Shown here: positions 15,368-19,933 of the stretch, one piece after another
Layout of the letters: every line of letters starts with the position of its first letter
Position numbering within the stretch: the first letter of the stretch is position 1
Origin: an uncultured Eubacteriales bacterium
Lineage (GTDB): Bacteria; Bacillota; Clostridia; Oscillospirales; Acutalibacteraceae
Direction: 5' to 3'
DNA length: 19,933 nucleotides
Assembly (NCBI GenBank): GCA_948815685.1
Contig: CAQJOC010000007.1
Coordinates: 1 to 19,933 of the forward strand
The notes under the pieces: generated by a model
Database searches by the model: none
What the model saw: only the letters and a program-made list of their open reading frames with translations
What the model was told of the DNA's origin: nothing
Made by a program: the position numbers and the translations under genes

Positions 15368-15787
15368 TTATATTAAATTATTTAAACAGTTTTTCTTAAT
15401 GTAATCTATTTTTTTTAAGGAAGATTTATTGAATCTTGTTGTTTTTTTAGTTAAGTTCTCATATTGAGAATATACATTTTTAAGCTCTTCTGGTGTCAAA
15501 TTCATTATCACGGAAAGTCCGTCAGTAAAAACTCTTTCACTTTCTTTATTATACAGGCACAAAGATATTATGCAGGCTTGTTCACAGATTTCTTTGCACA
15601 AATCTCCGTCAAATCCCTGTCCGGTTAATCGGTCTACCAGGTTTCGACACGCTAAATCGCATTTTAAAAATTCATACACAGACAAAAGCTTAATACCAAA
15701 ACTTTTTCCCGACATTATAATAGGTTCAAGTCTCAGAGCTTTTCCTTTTATTGTATTTCCTGAATTACTGTAAACCTCATTTGACAT
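15368..15787 (-). CDS. Phage-associated protein, possibly tail-assembly chaperone-like
   Basis: A 139-residue protein, last gene of the phage head operon and ending 10 bases before the terminator. Residues 12-45 (KGKALRLEPIIMSGKSFGIK...) lead into a Cys-rich helical part (CKEICEQACIISLCLY), then ERVFTDGLSVIMNLTPEELK and VYSQYENL. A VF..GL..(I/L).LTPEE(L/I)...Y..Y..L pattern is common near the C-terminus of phage tail-assembly chaperones, but I cannot confirm the match. The C-terminus is basic (KKTTRFNKSSLKKIDYIKK). AAGGGGA lies about 11 bases upstream of the ATG. If it is a tail chaperone, the tape-measure gene normally found after it is missing. Confidence 0.5.
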   Translation of the reverse strand: MSNEVYSNSGNTIKGKALRLEPIIMSGKSFGIKLLSVYEFLKCDLACRNLVDRLTGQGFDGDLCKEICEQACIISLCLYNKESERVFTDGLSVIMNLTPEELKNVYSQYENLTKKTTRFNKSSLKKIDYIKKNCLNNLI

Positions 15788-15874
15788 AAAATCTTCGTCC
15801 CCTTAATCTTTAAACTTATTTTCTCGCCATGTTTTTAATTTTCAAATTTTTATCTTTATTTTTTTATCTAAGAC

Positions 15875-16252
15875 TTACCGACTGTATTGATTTACACCCT
15901 TGAAAACGAATTCCGAGTCTTTTAAAAGGTCGATTATCCTTAATCGGGCATTTTCCCAAACTGTTTCTGCGGAAGAAAGCACAATTCTTTTATTTATAAT
16001 TTCTTCTCCGCTAAACTCTCCGACAGCGATATCAGCCGATTTTCCAATAAGACAGAGTGTATATTTATAAAAAGCAAGTGCTGCGGCCGCTTTATTTAAT
16101 CTATCCTCGTTTTCTTTTGTGTCCGATTCATCTTTAATTTGTGTTTTAATCTCAATTAATGCATCTTCACATATCTCTAACCATTTAGAAGAAGCATCAA
16201 GCTCCTTTCCCAGCATATGGGCAAACTTTTTAAAAATTTTTTCTACATTCAT
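15875..16252 (-). CDS. Phage head-completion/connector-like protein
   Basis: A mostly helical protein of 125 residues directly downstream of the major capsid gene, where head-tail connector or head-completion genes usually lie. Recognisable stretches are WLEICEDALIEIKTQI, NKAAAALAFYKYTLC and SSAETVWENARLRIIDLLKD; similar helical proteins follow the capsid gene in many clostridial prophages, but I cannot name the family. ATG 16252 is chosen because GGTGGTAG lies 8 bases upstream. An upstream TTG (16270) and GTG would add six residues but lack such a site. It begins 31 bases after the capsid stop. Confidence 0.5.
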   Translation of the reverse strand: MNVEKIFKKFAHMLGKELDASSKWLEICEDALIEIKTQIKDESDTKENEDRLNKAAAALAFYKYTLCLIGKSADIAVGEFSGEEIINKRIVLSSAETVWENARLRIIDLLKDSEFVFKGVNQYSR

Positions 16253-16283
16253 TTCAAAATCTACCACCAAAAAAATTTTTTTG

Positions 16284-17321
16284 TTAATTCGGTAAAGCGT
16301 AATTTAAAATCTTAACTGCGTCTTTGAATATCCTTGTAAAGCCTGCGGTTACACTTATTGAAGCCCTATCGAGCTGTCTGTCTATGACTTTATCGTAATC
16401 TATTACAACATTTCCGTATTGAATCAGTTGAAGAGCCTTGTTTCTGTCAAAACCTATAATGCAATTGTCTGATACTTTATCTGATTTAAGAAGGTTAGCG
16501 CCCATTGGAGTTACAACATTTCCTGTTCCCTGAAAATTAAGTCCTGCGTTTGCATCTTTCATTTCCGTAAGGCTTAAAATCTCTCTCATAGTTGCCGCAG
16601 ACGTGACCATGGTATTTAAGTTATACACACCTAGGCTTTCCCAGAGCTGAAGCAGATGTTCGTATGATAATTTTGCAGATGACGGTGCCGGGGAAGGATA
16701 ACTTGCTTGTATTTCCGTGGCTTTATCTGCTGCTGTTCCATCTCCGTTTAAAAGTACTTCTACGGCATCAGCAAACTGTTCAGCTGCAATATCTTCGCCT
16801 ATTTTCCCTAAAATAATCGTTAAAACGTCTAAATTTTGGAATCTTAAGGCTTCATAAGTAGAAGAAAATAGTCTGCCATGTTTGGTAAGTGAAACCAAAG
16901 TGTTTTTATTTTTAACATTAACACTAGGCATTGTTGCTCCCTCACTTATTGAATTGCCGGTTACATTTTGAGTTTCATATGAAACAGCTCTGTAATCTAT
17001 TGCATCAATATTTGTTCTGACCGCAGTTACATGATCCAGAGCATTTGAAGATTTTATACCTTGTCTTACAGCTCTTGCTATGTATTCCGGGAATAAAACC
17101 GCTGTGTCATGTGAACTAAAGAATTTTTCCACTTTATCGCAATTCGTTCCGCTTACCTTTATATTAAAACGCTTAAGCTGTCTCTGATAAGCATCAAGAC
17201 CTTCCAGTTCTGTTCCTTTATAGTTTTCCGAAGGGTCCATTTCCTCTAAAACGTTTGTAAAGTTTTTGCCTCCCACTGTATACATACCTTTTTCTAATTT
17301 AATTCCTTCATAAAATGCCAT
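16284..17321 (-). CDS. HK97-fold major capsid protein
   Basis: A 345-residue protein that would build the icosahedral head shell. It shows the usual features of HK97-type capsids: a helical N-arm (to about 60), an E-loop/P-domain region (RAVSYETQNVTGNSISEGAT, MPSVNVKNKNTLVSLTKHGR, SSTYEALRFQNLDVLTIILG), and a C-terminal A-domain ending in DRASISVTAGFTRIFKDAVK. There is no long scaffold-like N-terminus, which fits a separate protease/scaffold gene upstream. AAGGAGG lies 7 bases before the ATG. The 196-base upstream gap holds an unusual 10-bp-periodic repeat. The assignment rests on sequence pattern and on gene order after portal and protease. Confidence 0.8.
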   Translation of the reverse strand: MAFYEGIKLEKGMYTVGGKNFTNVLEEMDPSENYKGTELEGLDAYQRQLKRFNIKVSGTNCDKVEKFFSSHDTAVLFPEYIARAVRQGIKSSNALDHVTAVRTNIDAIDYRAVSYETQNVTGNSISEGATMPSVNVKNKNTLVSLTKHGRLFSSTYEALRFQNLDVLTIILGKIGEDIAAEQFADAVEVLLNGDGTAADKATEIQASYPSPAPSSAKLSYEHLLQLWESLGVYNLNTMVTSAATMREILSLTEMKDANAGLNFQGTGNVVTPMGANLLKSDKVSDNCIIGFDRNKALQLIQYGNVVIDYDKVIDRQLDRASISVTAGFTRIFKDAVKILNYALPN

Positions 17322-17352
17322 TTTAACATTCCTCCTTGATTTTAAGTGTTCA

Positions 17353-17422
17353 TTTTTAGAGTTTCTTTGATTTTCTTAGATTTTATTAGAGTTTTTTAGA
17401 TTTTTTTAAACTTCTTTAAATA
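17353..17422 (-). repeat. 10-bp tandem repeat array upstream of the capsid gene
   Basis: On the minus strand, toward the capsid gene, the DNA reads AATCTAAAAA, ACTCTAATAA, AATCTAAGAA, AATCAAAGAA, ACTCTAAAAA in exact 10-base steps (17402 to 17353), preceded by two degenerate units (to 17422). Consensus A(A/C)TC(T/A)AA(A/G/T)AA. The array ends about 31 bases before the capsid ATG. A-tracts at 10-base spacing lie on the same helix face and would bend DNA. Confidence 0.8.
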
Positions 17423-17517
17423 CTTTTCGACACTATGTTTTTAGCTTTTCTTTTTTATTTTTTTAGTAATTTAGATTTTTCTAGGCTTTCACTTATCATA
17501 AATTTTTTGGAAAATTT

Positions 17518-18528
17518 TTAGATTCTAAATTGTGTATTAAGCGGTGTTTTGATTGCATTGTGGCTAAGCTGTGGCCTGATTCCGCTGTTTTTAATATTTT
17601 TCTTTCTGTAAGCTTCTTTAAAAGATTTAAGTTCGTGCAAAGACATCTTGTCCACAACACTTTCCATAACATTTGCATCTATATCGGGTTGTGCATTTTT
17701 CGAAAGCTTTATGACTTCAGCCTTAAGTTCGGAAAAGTATTCTTCTCCAATTTTGGATTTTTCTTCAAGTTCTTTTATCATTTCATAAAGCTTAAGGGAT
17801 TGTAATGAATTCAGAGTTACACTTTCTCCTTCTCCCAGCTTTTTTACAATATTTTGCATATTAAATTCACCTCTATCGAATTTAGGCTTAAACGCTTTTA
17901 TCACTCCGGCTTCCTTTTGTGCCGGAACCGCAACAAATGACCATTCATAGGCGTCAATAGGGTTTTCCAAAATGCTGTGGCACAAAAGCTTTTCTTTTCC
18001 TTTTTTATATACCCTGCCTTTTATATGCTCACAGCGATCTGTTTTTGCATCTTTTCCGCAAATTGAACATGTCATAGTTTCAACAGAACAATTTATACTC
18101 ACCTCCTTTTTAATCCCGGCTTCTATTTCCACAATAAATTCTTTGTTTTTTTCTGTTTTTGGCATATACGCCTTAGCAACAAGCCGTTTGTAAGGGTTAC
18201 CAAGCTGATTTTGCTTGTTTTCCGCAGTTTGAACATCGCAATCAAAGATTCTTGCAGTTTGATTTTCGCTTTTACACTCGTGGTCCATAATTCCGGTTTT
18301 TCCCACAAAAAGTTTTGCAAGTTTATCAAGAGACTCATCTGAAAACCTTTCATTCTGGCGGTCTATGTCGTTATCACATAAAACTACGGAAAAAATATAA
18401 ACCTCATCGCTTTTGAGTTGTCTTCTTGCAAATTTATTTATTAATTCCATATCGCTTTCTTTTATTGAAATACTTCTGTCTATACCTTCAATTGACTTGC
18501 TGATAATATTGATTTTTTCCTCATTCAA
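17518..18528 (-). CDS. Prohead maturation protease fused to scaffold-like C-terminus
   Basis: The 336-residue protein has two parts. Residues ~40-215 resemble phage prohead serine proteases: DNDIDRQNERFSDESLDKLA, GIMDHE (His83), AKAYM, the IEAGIKKEVSINCSV strand (Ser144 or Ser148) and AYEWSFVAVPAQKEAGV near the end. His83 and one of these serines are the likely catalytic pair. Residues 154-168 add CSICGKDAKTDRCEH, a possible zinc knuckle, with a further CH at 183-184. Residues ~220-336 are polar and helical, as expected for a scaffold tail removed on maturation. The start is TTG at 18528, with GGAGGG 7 bases upstream; the nearby ATG at 18524 is out of frame. Lies between portal and capsid genes, the usual place. 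Confidence 0.7.
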   Translation of the reverse strand: MNEEKINIISKSIEGIDRSISIKESDMELINKFARRQLKSDEVYIFSVVLCDNDIDRQNERFSDESLDKLAKLFVGKTGIMDHECKSENQTARIFDCDVQTAENKQNQLGNPYKRLVAKAYMPKTEKNKEFIVEIEAGIKKEVSINCSVETMTCSICGKDAKTDRCEHIKGRVYKKGKEKLLCHSILENPIDAYEWSFVAVPAQKEAGVIKAFKPKFDRGEFNMQNIVKKLGEGESVTLNSLQSLKLYEMIKELEEKSKIGEEYFSELKAEVIKLSKNAQPDIDANVMESVVDKMSLHELKSFKEAYRKKNIKNSGIRPQLSHNAIKTPLNTQFRI

Positions 18529-18606
18529 CTCTCATCCCTCCCGGAAAAATTTTTTATCCTTTTATTGAGTCTTGCTGTTTTTTACTTATTTTTATCTTTG
18601 TTTTTT

Positions 18607-19758
18607 CTATTCTTCTTCCAACCTTTTTTCTATCTCTCGAGCTTTTGCCAATGTCAGCCTTGTATTTGCAATCCTAAGTTCATCTTTTAGGCTAACGCTG
18701 TTCCAGGCAATTTTAATGTCTGAATCAACACCATTGAGTCTCATCCAAGCAGAACAGATTTTATTTATCACAGGGTCAATTATTCTTCTGTAACCATCAA
18801 GTTCACTTGTAAGCATATCTGACTGTTGTGTCGACATTGTTTCCGTAGTAGACCAAGACAGTCCGAGTAAAAATGGTGGTATCGATAATTTGCTTATAAT
18901 TTGTTCCAGCATTTGCCTTACGGGTACTTGACTGTCTAAAACCTGATTGTCTGCTCCTATAACCTTTATATTTACATCTCCGACAGCAACAAAATCGCTG
19001 GGATGTTGTAAATCATTCATTGCCTTACTCCATTCGGTTGCGATTTGTGAAGCACGTTCCTTTGCATAAGAACGGTCCCCTGATTCAGATAAAGGTTTAT
19101 AGGTTATTGCAAACCTTACATTTCCGACTCTTTCCCAATTTATTCCTATTGTGTTATAAATTTTAAGAAGTATATCGCCTATAAAAGGTAAACCTCTAAG
19201 AATCGAATTCCCGTAAATTTGACCGGGGTTTGGATTTAGTGCAGAAACAACAACGAGTTCCGGATATTTTATTGGAGTAAATTCTCCGTTTTTATTTTTA
19301 GAACACACTAAAAGTTCCAAAGGATTTGAATTATTTTTTAATTCAACATCCCTTAAATCCGCATTATAAAGGGCCGTGATTTCGGTTTTTTCTTCATCCA
19401 TAACTATTTCTCCAACGGCAGTTCCGTAGGTAAGAAGTTGATTGAGATAAGTATTTATAAACTCATTAATTCCTCTACCGCAAGTGTTTACCTGAAGTTT
19501 AGACAAAAAATCCGCCAAATCATTTTCTATATTTTTATCATCGCATTCTATCGTAAAATCTCCTAAAAGCCTTACTATCTTTGAGATAGCGGCATCTATT
19601 ATGGGGATAGATTCACGGATAGAACTATAAAGACTGAAAAATATTTCCGGCATTGCTCGGTATCCCCTGATTGCAGTTAGAACCTGATTGCTTGTTGACT
19701 TTGCCGGTACAGTCTGTACCATAGCTTCGACTTCTTTTTTAGATTTAAATAATTTCAT
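18607..19758 (-). CDS. Phage portal protein
   Basis: Portal proteins form the dodecameric ring at one head vertex through which the terminase pumps DNA. The 383-residue protein has the expected pieces: an N-terminal segment with IPIIDAAISKIVRLLGDFTI, a middle region (NTYLNQLLTYGTAVGEIVMD; NPGQIYGNSILRGLPFIGDI), and the C-terminal channel region (QMLEQIISKLSIPPFLLGLS, TMSTQQSDMLTSELDGYRRIIDPVINKI). It is on the short side for a portal but intact. The ATG at 19758 has AGGAG 7 bases upstream and follows the terminase stop by 12 bases, so the two are co-transcribed. Confidence 0.85.
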   Translation of the reverse strand: MKLFKSKKEVEAMVQTVPAKSTSNQVLTAIRGYRAMPEIFFSLYSSIRESIPIIDAAISKIVRLLGDFTIECDDKNIENDLADFLSKLQVNTCGRGINEFINTYLNQLLTYGTAVGEIVMDEEKTEITALYNADLRDVELKNNSNPLELLVCSKNKNGEFTPIKYPELVVVSALNPNPGQIYGNSILRGLPFIGDILLKIYNTIGINWERVGNVRFAITYKPLSESGDRSYAKERASQIATEWSKAMNDLQHPSDFVAVGDVNIKVIGADNQVLDSQVPVRQMLEQIISKLSIPPFLLGLSWSTTETMSTQQSDMLTSELDGYRRIIDPVINKICSAWMRLNGVDSDIKIAWNSVSLKDELRIANTRLTLAKAREIEKRLEEE

Positions 19759-19770
19759 TCTTTCACTCCT

Positions 19771-19933
19771 TTATCTTTTGGCAGCGAGTGCGAAAAAATC
19801 GTCTTCATCCGTTGCCAAAATTGTATTTACAAAATACCTTATTTCATCCATAGCATGGTCATTTTCTTTAACCGGCATATCTTTGTTCCCACCCTGTTCC
19901 CATCTGTAAAGAGAAAATTCTCTTATAGCAGCC
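19771..19933 (-). CDS. Terminase large subunit, C-terminal end (partial)
   Basis: The last 53 codons of a gene that continues beyond the window edge. The product reads AAIREFSLYRWEQGGNKDMP, then VKENDHAMDEIRYFVNTIL, and ends ALAAKR. The P(V)KENDHAMD(E/A)IRY block is the conserved end of the nuclease domain of phage large terminases (PBSX-like family), which cut and pump DNA into the prohead. The stop lies 12 bases before the portal start. Confidence 0.88.
   Translation of the reverse strand, partial: AAIREFSLYRWEQGGNKDMPVKENDHAMDEIRYFVNTILATDEDDFFALAAKR

Overview
The window looks like a chromosomal segment of a low-GC, Gram-positive anaerobe of the Firmicutes (Clostridia/Tissierellia type). 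Supporting signs are the AT-rich DNA, strong AGGAGG-type ribosome binding sites, frequent TTG/GTG starts, the hrcA-grpE-dnaK-dnaJ order with a CIRCE operator, a Gram-positive-sized DnaK, and a recA-recX pair. Genus cannot be fixed from sequence alone.

Layout. (1) 1-422, + strand: C-terminal end of a Zn/Cd/Pb-type P1B ATPase. (2) 691-3116, - strand: a two-gene unit, putrescine carbamoyltransferase (ptcA/aguB) followed by an APC-family antiporter (AguD-like). The agmatine deiminase and carbamate kinase genes that usually complete this pathway are not beside it. (3) 3230-3756: a decayed IS5-family element with terminal inverted repeats and flanking TA. (4) 4038-6475: recA and recX (+), convergent with ruvX (-). 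(5) 6574-11724, + strand: class I heat-shock cluster, with promoter and CIRCE directly before hrcA and a terminator-like hairpin between dnaK and dnaJ. (6) 11808-12161: two small non-coding elements with terminal inverted repeats (MITE-like). The first shares its ends with the IS remnant at 3230-3756. (7) 12329-13681: remnant of a surface protein broken by two in-frame stops, with a TGD-type anchor-like C-terminus and a strong terminator. (8) 13952-15038, + strand: a small membrane PH-domain (YdbS-like) protein, then a 132-residue protein with two diverged repeats. Each repeat is a leader-like DEN..L...S(G/A) block followed by an IM.KYG.P motif. (9) 15311-19933: a strong bidirectional terminator, then a - strand phage head module read right to left: terminase large subunit (partial), portal, prohead protease/scaffold, HK97-type major capsid protein and two small genes.

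The heat-shock genes form one chaperone and repressor circuit: HrcA represses through CIRCE, and GrpE and DnaJ are the DnaK co-chaperones. RecA and RecX are a recombinase and its modulator. The ptcA-antiporter pair would interconvert carbamoylputrescine and putrescine and exchange substrate across the membrane.

Most worth a second look: the double-repeat leader-like peptide and its membrane neighbour; the phage head module that stops at a terminator with no tail genes; the CxxC/CxH insert in its protease; a 10-bp-periodic repeat directly upstream of the capsid gene; and the IS5-related small elements clustered after dnaJ.
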